Shown here one piece after another: positions 1-7,386 of a stretch of DNA of 17,448 bases. The first letter of the stretch is position 1. The number at the start of each line of letters is the position of its first letter. The DNA comes from Humitalea sp038323655 (lineage in GTDB: Bacteria; Pseudomonadota; Alphaproteobacteria; Acetobacterales; Acetobacteraceae). Made by a program: the position numbers and the translations under genes. The notes beneath the pieces were generated by a model. It did not search any database and was not told where the DNA came from. It saw only the letters and a list, made by a program, of their open reading frames with translations. The stretch covers positions 1 to 17,448 of the forward strand of contig JBBQHE010000078.1 of NCBI GenBank assembly GCA_038323655.1. Reading direction: 5' to 3'.

Positions 1-1907
1 CCGGTGACGAAGCCGTTGGCGGGTTCGTAGCGCAGGTTGCCGAGGTTTTGTGCCGAGGCGAACAGGGTCACATCGGGGCGCCAGGCGTGGTTGGCGGTGA
101 TGTTGAACAGGGCGCCCGACTTGTTGTCGGCGGGCACGTTAACGAAGCGCCCGTTGTCCGCGTAGGAGAAGATTTCGAGGTACCGCCCCAGCACCACGAC
201 TTCGGGCGAGATCACCCATTTCGGTGCGGGCTGCCAGCGGGCGATCAGGCTCCATTGGTTTTCCGGCCGGCGTGCCAGGCGTTCGCCCGTGGTGGCGTTG
301 CGCGCATCGGTGATGGTCCAGGTCCCGATCAGGTCGAGTGTTGGGATAAAGCGCACCGTCGCGGTCAGTTCGGCGCCCTTGATCCGTGCCGAGCCCACGT
401 TCACCAGGCTGGTGAAGCTGCGGTTGAAGTCGATCAGGTCGCGGATGCGGCTGTCGTAGTACAGCGCCCCCAGGGTCAGCCCGTCGCTGCGGCCGAACAG
501 GCTGTAGTCGGTCTCGGCCCCAGCCTCCCAGCTTTCGGAATACTCGGGCTGCAGGTTGGGGTTGCCCCGGAACGCCGTGCCGATGCGGCCGTAGCGCTGG
601 TACAGCGAAGGTGCCAGGAACCCCGACCCGGCCGAGGCCTTGATCCGCGTATTCAGTTCGGGCAACGCATAGACCGCGCCCAGCCGCCAGGTGGTGGCGT
701 CGTTGAAATCATCGGCCCGGTCCTGGCGCAGCCCGGCGGCGACGTCGAGCCGGCCCGCCACCCGGAACTGCCAGGCGGCATAGGCCGCGTTGGTGGTGGC
801 CGAGGCATCGGTCAGGGTGCGGAAGCTGGCGCTGCCGCTGGCCTGGTCGATGCTGTCGTTCTGCTGCGTCAGTCCCAGCACCAGGGCGCTGTCGGTGACG
901 GGGCCGAGGCTGGGCAGGCGGATCGTGTTGTTCCAGTCGATCACATCGCGCGACCCCTGGAACAAGTCGTCGGTCGAGGCCCGGCTGAAGGTATCGGGCA
1001 GGTTGGTGTAGCGCCGCCGGTCCTCGATCCGCGCCAGGCGCAGCTGGCTGGTCCAGATACCGTCGAATAGGGTGGCCGACCCGCGCAACTGCCCGTACCA
1101 GCGCCGGTCATTGCCGTCGTAGTTCGGGTCGTCGTTCGGCACGCTGTCCAGCTTCAGCGCGTTTTCGCGCCAGCGCAGCAGCCCTTCGATCCGCACGCCC
1201 TGGGTGGGGGTCACGCCGAGGCGGGCGGTGGCGGCACCGGACTGGAAGCCGTCGCGTTCCGACGTGCGATTCTGGCTGAAGCGCGGGGCCACGGTATTGC
1301 TGCCGCGGGTGGAGAGGCCCTGCACCGCGGTCATGTAGTCCCAGGCGCCCACCGTGCCCGTGACGCCCAGCGTGCCGCGCAGAAAGTCCTGCGTGCCGCC
1401 GGCGGCTTCGCCAAAGACCTGCGCCTGGCGGTCGGCCGGCGCCTGGCGGGTGACCAGGTTGATGGCGCCACCGATCGCCGAGGAGCCGTAGAGCGCCGAG
1501 GCCGGGCCGCGGATCACCTCGATCCGCTCCAGATCGCCCAACAGATCATTGCCGAAATTGAAGGCGCCGTTGGGTGTGGAGGGATCGTTGATCGGCACGC
1601 CGTCGAGCAGCACGGCAACCTGGTTGGAATTGGCGCCGCGCAGAAACCCCGAGGCCTGCTGCCCGATGCCGCCGGCCTGGACCATGGTGAAGCCGGGGAC
1701 CGAGCGCAGCGCCTCGACCAGGGTCTGGTAGCCGCGTTCCTCGATCTGCTGGCGGGTGATGACGGTGGTGGCGGCCGGCACGCGTTCGGCCGGGGTGGGG
1801 ATGCGGGTGCCGGTGACGATGGTGTCCGGCAGGTCGGGGGTGGTTTGGGCAAGGGCTGGGGTCACAGCGGACAGGGCTGTGGCGGTAAGCAGGGCTAGGC
1901 GTCGCAT
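1..1907 (-). CDS. btuB: TonB-dependent outer membrane receptor, BtuB-like (3' end outside window)
   Basis: Probable outer membrane receptor for vitamin B12 or another corrinoid, using TonB energy. The minus-strand frame from the ATG at 1907 is open for about 635 codons to the window edge. It begins with a signal peptide (MRRLALLTATALSAVTPALA, cleavage near residue 20-21), then a TonB-box-like DTIVTGTR (about 28-35). A plug domain follows with typical motifs: ERGYQTLVEALRSVPG, VAVLLDGVPINDP and IEVIRGPASALYGSSAIGGA. The barrel follows, and the last visible residues (FASAQNLGNLRYEPANGF) match the conserved penultimate strands, so only some 15-25 residues should be missing. The cobalamin riboswitch just upstream makes a corrinoid ligand likely. 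Ligand identity is inferred from the riboswitch rather than from binding residues; the family call is firm. Confidence 0.93.
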   Translation of the reverse strand, partial: MRRLALLTATALSAVTPALAQTTPDLPDTIVTGTRIPTPAERVPAATTVITRQQIEERGYQTLVEALRSVPGFTMVQAGGIGQQASGFLRGANSNQVAVLLDGVPINDPSTPNGAFNFGNDLLGDLERIEVIRGPASALYGSSAIGGAINLVTRQAPADRQAQVFGEAAGGTQDFLRGTLGVTGTVGAWDYMTAVQGLSTRGSNTVAPRFSQNRTSERDGFQSGAATARLGVTPTQGVRIEGLLRWRENALKLDSVPNDDPNYDGNDRRWYGQLRGSATLFDGIWTSQLRLARIEDRRRYTNLPDTFSRASTDDLFQGSRDVIDWNNTIRLPSLGPVTDSALVLGLTQQNDSIDQASGSASFRTLTDASATTNAAYAAWQFRVAGRLDVAAGLRQDRADDFNDATTWRLGAVYALPELNTRIKASAGSGFLAPSLYQRYGRIGTAFRGNPNLQPEYSESWEAGAETDYSLFGRSDGLTLGALYYDSRIRDLIDFNRSFTSLVNVGSARIKGAELTATVRFIPTLDLIGTWTITDARNATTGERLARRPENQWSLIARWQPAPKWVISPEVVVLGRYLEIFSYADNGRFVNVPADNKSGALFNITANHAWRPDVTLFASAQNLGNLRYEPANGFVT

Positions 1908-2049
1908 CGGAAGTCTCCGTGCAGGCAGTCAACGACAAGCGCCGTCCCCTTTCGGGGCCGTCGCGGCTGGCGTCGTGATCACACGGAACCGCACCCGTTG
2001 CGGGGCGCGGCTGAGTCCGTTGCGCCGGTGCACCCCGCCCGGCACGCGC

Positions 2050-2252
2050 GATACGTCTCTGCGTCGGCCGGTCTCCTGGCTCGCGGCGTGGTGGTTTCCC
2101 ACCGCCTGCCCCGCCTTCTCACGGCCCCGAGGGGCCGCAATGGCATAATGGGGCAGGCTTCGCCGCCTACAGTTGCGGGGGCAGCCGCGGTATGGGCTGG
2201 TTTCCCAGCCCTTCGCGTTCCCGTTTCAACCCTTTCGGGTCACCGTCGCATG
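2050..2252 (-). ncRNA. Cobalamin (adenosylcobalamin) riboswitch
   Basis: Read on the minus strand, this leader holds the conserved cobalamin aptamer elements in order. At the 5' side is GGTGACCC...GGGTTGAAACGGGAA (about 2246-2219). Next is a hairpin GGGCTGGGAAACCAGCCC, then the B12-box core GCTGCCCCCGCAACTGTAGG (complement of 2166-2185). A peripheral GC-rich hairpin follows (GCGGCCCC/GGGGCCGT), then the 3' core AGCCAGGAGACCGGCC (complement of 2065-2080). It lies about 140 nt upstream of the btuB-like start and just after the exoD-like stop. Binding of B12 would be expected to repress the receptor. The exact ends are approximate, and the expression platform between 2050 and 1908 was not resolved. 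Confidence 0.93.
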
Positions 2253-2268
2253 CGGAAAGACTAGCGGA

Positions 2269-2946
2269 TTACAGGACCCAGCCCAAGGCCTGGATTGCCA
2301 GCCAAGCGAGAAAACCCAGCACGGCGGTGGCGAAGGCGCAGCCGGCGATGGTCAGCGCGACACCCAGGGCAATCGTGCGGTTGTCCGCCTCCACCACGCC
2401 CAGAGACATGACGATATTGCCGAAGGCGGGCGGGCCGTTGGTGCCGGGGCCGGGCAGGATCAGCATGATGGCGACATAGACGGTCAGCCAGCCCACCAAC
2501 TTGTCACCCGCGCGGGAGGCGAACCAGCCCGGACGCGGCTTCACGTAGCGTTCGATCTTGCTGATCCATTTGGAAGAGGCGCTGGCCAGGCGCAGCAGGT
2601 CCGTGCGCTTGACCGACTGCCGCGCCATGAAGGCGGGGAACTTCGGGTTCCGCATGCCCAGGCCCATCTGAACGCCCAGGATCAGCATGGGGGTGCCGAA
2701 GACGCTGGCCATGCCCGGCAGCAGCGACGGCAGGCAGAGCAGCAGGATCAGCAGGCCAAAAGCCCGGTCGCCGAAGAACTCGGCCATCTCACCCAGGGTG
2801 ATGCGTTCGCCCGGAAAGGTCGCCGCGACCTCGGCCACGATTCGGCTGATCGGCGCCAGGGCGTGGTCGTTGTCGGCCAGGGGCAGGTTCTGCGTGGCGT
2901 GGGGCGGGGCAGGGACTGCGCCTGCCGTGTCGAGCGATCCATCCAT
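2269..2946 (-). CDS. ExoD-family exopolysaccharide synthesis-related membrane protein
   Basis: A 225-residue inner membrane protein of the ExoD family (PF06055), named after a Rhizobium gene affecting exopolysaccharide and alkali tolerance; its biochemical role is not known. Family features are seen: the N-terminal cytosolic part with ITLGEMAEFFGDRAFGLL (about 49-66), then the hydrophobic block LLILLLCLPSLLPG, SVFGTPMLILGVQMGLG, and WFASRAGDKLVGW before further hydrophobic segments at about 152-188 and 192-225, including LPGPGTNGPPAFGNIVMSLG. The frame is open far upstream (to 3369), but residues before MDGSLD have no family character. I therefore start at the ATG at 2946, with GGGAG about 12 nt upstream; an in-frame ATG some 20 codons further up remains possible. 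The riboswitch begins about 20 bp after the stop on the same strand. Confidence 0.85.
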   Translation of the reverse strand: MDGSLDTAGAVPAPPHATQNLPLADNDHALAPISRIVAEVAATFPGERITLGEMAEFFGDRAFGLLILLLCLPSLLPGMASVFGTPMLILGVQMGLGMRNPKFPAFMARQSVKRTDLLRLASASSKWISKIERYVKPRPGWFASRAGDKLVGWLTVYVAIMLILPGPGTNGPPAFGNIVMSLGVVEADNRTIALGVALTIAGCAFATAVLGFLAWLAIQALGWVL

Positions 2947-3144
2947 GCCGGCCCGTATCTCCCAGACGTTACGACGTGCTTGCCGTCCTGGCATCACCAG
3001 CGGCATTTTCCCATTGCCGCCGGATACAGCATGGCGCTTACCGCAGGCATGCGCGAGTCCCCCTTTTGGCGGCGATTGGGGCAAAACCTTCGGTCGCAAA
3101 AGGGCGCAAGGCCGGGCGGATGCGCGCCGCCTTTCGTCACCTGA

Positions 3145-3456
3145 ACCCGCCAGTCCGGCTCGCGTCCCCGCGCGGGTACGGCGAAGGCCATGGCGGGCGC
3201 GGCCTTGCCTGGCGGCGCGACCTCGGCCCAGACCTTCACGACTGGCAGCAAACTCTTCTTCGGCCCTGGCGGCCGGCAGAACGGCGCCGACCTGCTGCTG
3301 GCGCACGAACTGGCGCATGTGGTCCAGCAGCGCGGCCCTGGCGGGCAGAAGGCGGCGCAGCGCCCACACAGCCGGCGTGGCGCGCCAGGCGCCGTCGCCT
3401 TCCCAGGATGGTTCGATGCCTGGTACAGCCAGGCCTGGTCAAGCCGGGCCTGGTAA
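3145..3456 (+). pseudogene. DUF4157 (eCIS-core, zinc-metallopeptidase-like) fragment
   Basis: The plus-strand frame after the stop at 3142-3144 encodes about 100 residues, with an ATG at 3190. Residues 15-49 from that ATG read FTTGSKLFFGPGG followed by ADLLLAHELAHVVQQR. This is the hallmark of DUF4157 (PF13699, called the eCIS core domain), including the HExxH zinc motif (H39-E40-L-A-H43) and the trailing VVQQ. The expected upstream part (an RVH-type motif and about 30 residues) is unrecognisable, and everything after QQRG is low-complexity sequence ending in 15-bp repeats. Family members are normally several hundred residues with a further effector or structural part. I read it as a truncated remnant; a short expressed protein cannot be excluded, but no good ribosome binding site precedes the ATG. 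No other eCIS gene is in the window. Confidence 0.55.
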
Positions 3457-3478
3457 AGCCGAGCCTGTTCAAGCCGGC
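3419..3478 (+). repeat. Four 15-bp imperfect tandem repeats
   Basis: Four adjacent copies of a 15-mer are visible: CCTGGTACAGCCAGG (3419-3433), CCTGGTCAAGCCGGG (3434-3448), CCTGGTAAAGCCGAG (3449-3463) and CCTGTTCAAGCCGGC (3464-3478). Since 15 is a multiple of three, every frame across them encodes a five-residue repeat (for example GLVKP on the plus strand). The stop codon of the DUF4157 remnant falls inside the third copy. The array ends about 70 bp before the YD-repeat gene. It may be a remnant of a repetitive protein tail or an independent minisatellite. Confidence 0.8.
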
Positions 3479-3546
3479 GGATCACAACCGGTTCAGCCAC
3501 CCATTTTCCCATGGCTTGCGGCGGCGGCGGCGGTGATGTTGGGTCG

Positions 3547-3969
3547 ATGACACACCTTCTGCTGCTCGCCGGCCTTTTCTTGCCCCTCGTCGCCACGGCG
3601 CAGACCACACGGCAATACGATGCCCAGGGCCGCAGCACCGGCCGCATCGAGCGTGATTCCAGCGGTAACCAACGGCTGTATGACGCGCAGGGGCGCAGCA
3701 CCGGACGGGTGGAGATGAACCGGGACGGTTCCAGCCGAGCCTATGATGCGCAGGGCCGCCAGACCGGACGCACCGAGCGCCGCGGCGACAGCATCCGCGA
3801 ATACGACGCGCAAGGGCGCAGCACCGGCCGGCAGGACGTGCGGGGCGATACTGTGCGTCAATACGACGCGCAGGGCCGCAGTACAGGGCGGCAGGACATC
3901 GGGAGCGGCGGCACCGTGCGGCAGTACGACAGCCAAGGCCGCAGCATCGGGCGCAAGGAAACGCGCTGA
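3547..3969 (+). CDS. Small secreted YD-repeat-like protein
   Basis: A 140-residue protein starting at the ATG at 3547 with a signal peptide (MTHLLLLAGLFLPLVATA, cleavage before QTT). The rest consists of six tandem units of about 20-21 residues, each with the core YDAQGRSTGR or a close variant (YDAQGRQTGR, YDSQGRSIGR), separated by charged linkers such as IERDSSGNQRL and VEMNRDGSSRA. The motif resembles the YD/RHS repeat found in large RHS and teneurin proteins, which bind sugars or form shells. Here only repeats are present, with no toxin or transmembrane part, so the product is probably a small periplasmic or exported beta-rich protein of unknown function. An in-frame ATG at 3511 would add 12 residues (MACGGGGGDVGS) before the signal peptide and is less likely. 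The stop is one base from the stop of the convergent tctC gene. Confidence 0.8.
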   Translation: MTHLLLLAGLFLPLVATAQTTRQYDAQGRSTGRIERDSSGNQRLYDAQGRSTGRVEMNRDGSSRAYDAQGRQTGRTERRGDSIREYDAQGRSTGRQDVRGDTVRQYDAQGRSTGRQDIGSGGTVRQYDSQGRSIGRKETR

Positions 3970-3970
3970 G

Positions 3971-4933
3971 CTATTCCGGCTGGAAGTTCGCCAGCCGCAG
4001 CAGCGCCGCATTCCGCGCCACATCGGCTTCGATGAAGGCGGAAACCTGGTCCAGGTTCTCGGCCACGGGTTCGAACCCCTGGCCGGTCAGGCGGGCGACG
4101 ACCTCGGGCTCCCGCAGGCCCTCGACCAGCGCCTGGTTGATGCGCAGCGCGATATCCCGCGGCAGGGCGCGCGGGGCCCAGACGCCGTACCAGGAATAGA
4201 ATTCGAAATCGGGCAGCCCGGCCTCGATCAGCGTCGGCAGGCCGGCGGCCAGCGGCGTGCGTTCGCGGGTGGCGATGCCGACGCCGTGCAACTGCCCGCC
4301 GCGCACCAGCGGCAGGGTTGCGAGCACGGGGTCGAACATCAACTGGGCATTGCCGGCCGCGACATCGGTCAGCGCCGGGGCGGAGCCGCGATAGCCGACG
4401 ACTTCGATATTGGCACCCGTGAGCCGATTGAATTCGATCGTGCCGAGATGCCCCGCGGACCCCAGCGAGGAGGTGGCGAAGGACCAGCGGGCGGGTTCGG
4501 CACGGGCGGCCGCCACGATGTCGGGGATGGTCCGCTGCGGCCGGCGCGGGTCCATCACCAGCACCAGCGGGCCGCGGGCGGTGCGCGCCAGGGGGATGAA
4601 GTCGGCCACGGGGTCATAGGGCGCGTTGCGCATGACGTGCCGGGCCATCGGGTGGATGCTGGCCGAGGCCATGATGGTGTAGCCATCGGCAGCCGCCGCC
4701 AGCACTGCCTGGCTGCCGATTGACCCATTCCCGCCCGCGCGGTTTTCCACCACCACGGAGACGCCCAGCTTTTCCTGCAGCTTCTGCGCGGACAGCCGGG
4801 CCATCGCATCGGTCGCGGCCCCGGGGGTGTAGGGCACGATCATGCGGATCGGCCGCGCCGGCCAGGCCTGGGCCAGGGCCGCCGGCGCCGCGAGGCTGAC
4901 GGTGCCCGCCACCAGAAGATCACGCCGCCGCAT
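3971..4933 (-). CDS. TctC/Bug-family periplasmic substrate-binding protein (1)
   Basis: A 320-residue extracytoplasmic binding protein of the tripartite tricarboxylate transporter family (PF03401). The N-terminus has a Tat-like or Sec signal with twin arginines (MRRRDLLVAGTVSLAAPAALAQ). Family landmarks follow in order: WPARPIRMIVPYTPGAATDAMAR, VENRAGGNGSIGSQAV, AAADGYTIM, NAPYDPVADFIPLA, a central GSAGHLGTIEFN, ITV-type binding-loop region VGYRGSAPALTDVAAG, and PTLIEAGLPDFEFYSWYG. The length is normal for the family. No TctA or TctB permease gene is present in the window, which is common for the expanded Bug families. The CBS-domain gene lies 58 bp upstream on the same strand and may be co-transcribed. 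The substrate cannot be told from sequence; carboxylates are usual. Confidence 0.93.
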   Translation of the reverse strand: MRRRDLLVAGTVSLAAPAALAQAWPARPIRMIVPYTPGAATDAMARLSAQKLQEKLGVSVVVENRAGGNGSIGSQAVLAAAADGYTIMASASIHPMARHVMRNAPYDPVADFIPLARTARGPLVLVMDPRRPQRTIPDIVAAARAEPARWSFATSSLGSAGHLGTIEFNRLTGANIEVVGYRGSAPALTDVAAGNAQLMFDPVLATLPLVRGGQLHGVGIATRERTPLAAGLPTLIEAGLPDFEFYSWYGVWAPRALPRDIALRINQALVEGLREPEVVARLTGQGFEPVAENLDQVSAFIEADVARNAALLRLANFQPE

Positions 4934-4991
4934 CAGAAGCCTCCATCACCGTCGCGCCGATTGTGCGGTGCGGCAGCGGCCGGGACAAGTC

Positions 4992-5414
4992 TCAGCGCAG
5001 CATCTCGAAAAAACCCGTCTCCTCATCGTGGCGGGCATGTTCCCGCGCCCGGAAATCGTAACGCGAGATGATACCGACCACGCGCCCGGCTTCGGTCACC
5101 GGTACATGGCGCACGCCCATGTCATGCATCACCTGCAGCGCGTCATGCGCATGCTGAACCGGGGCGAGGCAGACGGGGTTGCGGGTCATGACGTCGGCCA
5201 GGGTGGTGCTGCTGGCCTGGCGGTTCTGCGCCAGGCAGGAAAGGGCGTCGCGGCCGGTGAAGATGCCGGCCAGGTGCCCCTGGTCGTCCACCACCAGCAC
5301 CGCGCCGACGCGGCGCTGGCGCATGGCGGTGCAGGCTTCCTGGATCGTCGTTTCGGGCGACATGGCCAGCGGGCGCTGGTCGCGCACCATTTCGCCCATC
5401 GTGCGCTGCTGCAT
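4992..5414 (-). CDS. Two-CBS-domain protein
   Basis: A 140-residue protein consisting of a tandem CBS pair, a module that binds adenine nucleotides and senses energy or ionic state. CBS1 spans about residues 13-64 (PLAMSPETTIQEACTAMRQRRVGAVLVVDDQGHLAGIFTGRD in character) and CBS2 about 76-126 (VMTRNP, ALQVMHDMGVRHVPV, VVGIISRYDF). Both carry the conserved G-(I/V)-(F/I)-(T/S)-x-(R/Y)-D end. The frame is open upstream beyond 5414, but I choose the ATG at 5414 because AGAGGAAAG precedes it directly and the upstream translation is proline/arginine shadow sequence. There is no attached catalytic or transport domain, so it probably regulates a partner by binding. It may share a transcript with the tctC gene 58 bp downstream. 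Confidence 0.88.
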   Translation of the reverse strand: MQQRTMGEMVRDQRPLAMSPETTIQEACTAMRQRRVGAVLVVDDQGHLAGIFTGRDALSCLAQNRQASSTTLADVMTRNPVCLAPVQHAHDALQVMHDMGVRHVPVTEAGRVVGIISRYDFRAREHARHDEETGFFEMLR

Positions 5415-5500
5415 CTTTCCTCTCCCTTTCTTGTTCTTGTCATACTGCGCCAGCCGGCGAGGGATTGCGTTGATCCGGCGCAAAGCGGACGAGGGGGCGC

Positions 5501-6121
5501 ATGGACCCGATCGACCTTGCGCTGTGCCTCGCCGTGGATGTGTCGGCCAGCGTTGATTATGACGAATTCGCGCTGATGCTGGGCGGGCTGGCAAGCGCCT
5601 TTCGCGAGGCGGATGTGCAGGCGGCCTGCGCCGCCGGGCCGCGCGGGGCGGTGGGGGTGGCGCTGCTGCTCTGGTCCGGGCCCGGGGCGCGGGATGTGGC
5701 GGTCGGCTGGACGCGGGTGGCGGACGCCGCCGCCGCCCTGGCCCTGGCCGATGCGATTGAGGCAGCGCCCCGCCTGCCCGCACCCGGCGCCACGGCGCTG
5801 GGCGATGGCATGGCGGCCGGCCTGGCGCTGTTGGCGACCGCCCCTGGTTCGCCAACGCGGCTTGCCCTGGATGTGTCCGGCGATGGGCGGAACAACACCG
5901 GCCGGGCGCCGGGGCCGGTGCGTGAGCTGGGGGTGGCTGCCGGGGTCACGCTCAACGGCCTGGCGGTGCTGAACGAGGAACCCGACCTGCTGGCGTATTA
6001 TGTGGCCGAGGTGATCGGCGGGCCGGGGTCCTTCGCCATGACCTGCGCCGACTACGCCGATTTCGCCGATGCGATCCGGCTGAAACTGCTGCGGGAGATC
6101 GGCGGCGCGCTGGTGGCGTGA
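5501..6121 (+). CDS. DUF1194 (von Willebrand factor A-like) protein
   Basis: A 206-residue protein of the DUF1194 family (PF06707), a VWA-like fold of unknown function found mainly in alphaproteobacteria. The metal-site-like motif DVSASVD is at 13-19 (D13, S15, S17), GATALGDGM (T98) supplies the expected threonine, and LALDVSGDGRNN is at about 121-132. The C-terminus holds the typical YYVAEVIGGPGSFAM and DFADAIRLKLLREI. GAGGGGG lies 3 nt before the ATG. Family members usually begin with a signal peptide and are somewhat longer; here an in-frame stop at 5471-5473 excludes extension, so this copy appears to be cytosolic or depends on another route. The phnW-like gene follows after 45 bp on the same strand. 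Confidence 0.88.
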   Translation: MDPIDLALCLAVDVSASVDYDEFALMLGGLASAFREADVQAACAAGPRGAVGVALLLWSGPGARDVAVGWTRVADAAAALALADAIEAAPRLPAPGATALGDGMAAGLALLATAPGSPTRLALDVSGDGRNNTGRAPGPVRELGVAAGVTLNGLAVLNEEPDLLAYYVAEVIGGPGSFAMTCADYADFADAIRLKLLREIGGALVA

Positions 6122-6166
6122 TGCGCCTGGCTTGATGCATCCGGGCGCCCGCGCCACAACGCGCCC

Positions 6167-7276
6167 ATGCTCCTCCTGATCCCCGGCCCCGTACAGACCG
6201 ACCCCCGCGTGCGCGCCGTCATGGCCGATGACATCGCCCCCTGGGACGACGACTTCCGCGCCGAATACGCCGCCATGCGGCCGCGCATCGTGGCCCTGGC
6301 CGGCGGCACCGAGGGCGTGCACGCCGCCCTGCCCCTGCCCGGCTGCGGGCACATGGTGGTCGAGGCCGCGGTGCGGACCTTCGTGCCCGCCGGCGAAAAG
6401 CTGCTGGTCGTCCACAACGGCGCCTACGCCCAGCGCCTGGCGCGGCTGGCGACCGAGGCGGGGCGCGTTGTGGTGCCGCTGGACGGCCCCGACACCGAGC
6501 CGATGAGCCCGGCCCGCCTGGCCGAAGCCCTGGCGGCCCACCCCGAGATTCGCCACGTCGCCCTGGTCGTCAGCGAAACCGGCAGCGGCATCGTGAACGA
6601 CCCGAACATCCTGGGGCCGGTGATCGCCGCGGCCGGGCGGCGGATGATCTGCGACGCGGTTTCGGGCTTTGGCGCGCTGCGCTTCGTCATGGCCGACCAC
6701 CCCGAATGCGATGTGGTGGTCTTCACATCGAACAAATGCCTGGAGGGCATGCCCGGCTTCGGTTTTGCCGTCGCGCGGATCGATGCGCTGGAGGCCGCGC
6801 GTGGCAATGCCGGGTCCTGGGTGATGGATCTGGCGGATGTCTACCAGCACGCGCTGCGCGACGGTTTCGGGTCGTTCCGCTTCACCCCCGCGGTGCAGGC
6901 GCTGCGGGCGTTTCGCGTGGCGATGGATTTGTACGACGCCGAGGGCGGGCAGCCGGCGCGCCATGCGCGGTATGCCCGCAATGCGGCGGTGCTCTACGAC
7001 GGGCTGATCGCCCTGGGCTTCGCGCCCTATGTCACGCGCGAAAACCAGGGGCCGATCATCGTCAACGTGCACCAGCCGACCGACCCCGCCTGGGACGTTA
7101 AGGTGTTCATCGCCCGGCTGAAGGCGCGGGGCGTGCTGATCAGCAATTTCTGGACGACGCCCGTGCCGACGCTGCGGATCGGCTGCATCGGTGCGATCGG
7201 GGAGGCGGAGATCCGCTTTGCCCTGGCGCAGATCGGCGCGGTGCTGGCGGAGATGGAGCGGCGTACCGCGGCCTGA
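6167..7276 (+). CDS. phnW: Class V aminotransferase, 2-aminoethylphosphonate:pyruvate transaminase-like
   Basis: A 369-residue PLP enzyme whose best match by eye is PhnW, which converts 2-aminoethylphosphonate and pyruvate to phosphonoacetaldehyde and alanine. Support: LIPGPVQTDPRVRAVMADDIAPWDDDF at the N-terminus, the phosphate-side region with VVHNGAYAQR (81-90), ICDAVSGFGA (161-170, D163 contacting the pyridine nitrogen), and SNKCLEGMPGFGFAVAR with the Schiff-base lysine K190. GSFRFTPAVQALRAFRVA and LRIGCIGAIGEAE near the end are also typical. The usual GSGT before EA is GCGH (about 59-62) here, as in some alanine/serine-glyoxylate relatives, so substrate may differ. No phnX (hydrolase), PhnA or phosphonate transporter is adjacent; instead a TctC binding protein follows after 110 bp. 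Confidence 0.8.
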   Translation: MLLLIPGPVQTDPRVRAVMADDIAPWDDDFRAEYAAMRPRIVALAGGTEGVHAALPLPGCGHMVVEAAVRTFVPAGEKLLVVHNGAYAQRLARLATEAGRVVVPLDGPDTEPMSPARLAEALAAHPEIRHVALVVSETGSGIVNDPNILGPVIAAAGRRMICDAVSGFGALRFVMADHPECDVVVFTSNKCLEGMPGFGFAVARIDALEAARGNAGSWVMDLADVYQHALRDGFGSFRFTPAVQALRAFRVAMDLYDAEGGQPARHARYARNAAVLYDGLIALGFAPYVTRENQGPIIVNVHQPTDPAWDVKVFIARLKARGVLISNFWTTPVPTLRIGCIGAIGEAEIRFALAQIGAVLAEMERRTAA

Positions 7277-7386
7277 GGCTCGACGGCACCGGGCTTTGCT
7301 GCCTAGCCTGCGCGTGCCGGACTCAACAAGGCGACGCCACAACACAGCATCGATTGAAACGAACGCGCCGGCAGGGTGGGGTTCGG

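Larger units (their letters stand above)
2947..3546. other. Gene-poor stretch with decayed sequence
   Basis: Apart from the DUF4157 remnant and the 15-bp repeats listed separately, I see no convincing gene between the exoD-like start and the YD-repeat gene. Several frames are open on both strands, but their translations are arginine- and proline-rich, lack family motifs and behave like GC-rich shadow frames. The promoters of the two divergent genes (exoD-like leftwards, YD-repeat gene rightwards) should lie here, but no clear -35/-10 pair stands out. Confidence 0.5.

Noticed and set aside
48..1070. 340-codon plus-strand open frame
   Set aside because: It lies opposite the TonB receptor, whose motifs are unambiguous; its own translation has no domain and is typical of an antisense frame in GC-rich DNA.
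3600..3966. CRISPR-like array from the regular repeats
   Set aside because: The repeats of about 60-63 bp are in frame, encode YDAQGRSTGR units and have no unique spacers; they are protein repeats.
5186..7345. 719-codon minus-strand open frame
   Set aside because: It runs antisense to the DUF1194 and PhnW-like genes and out of frame through the CBS gene; the translation is His/Gly/Arg/Gln-rich without motifs.
7354..7386. TTG start for tctC (2)
   Set aside because: It would put an arginine-rich stretch before the signal peptide; the ATG at 7387 has a better ribosome binding site and a normal signal sequence.
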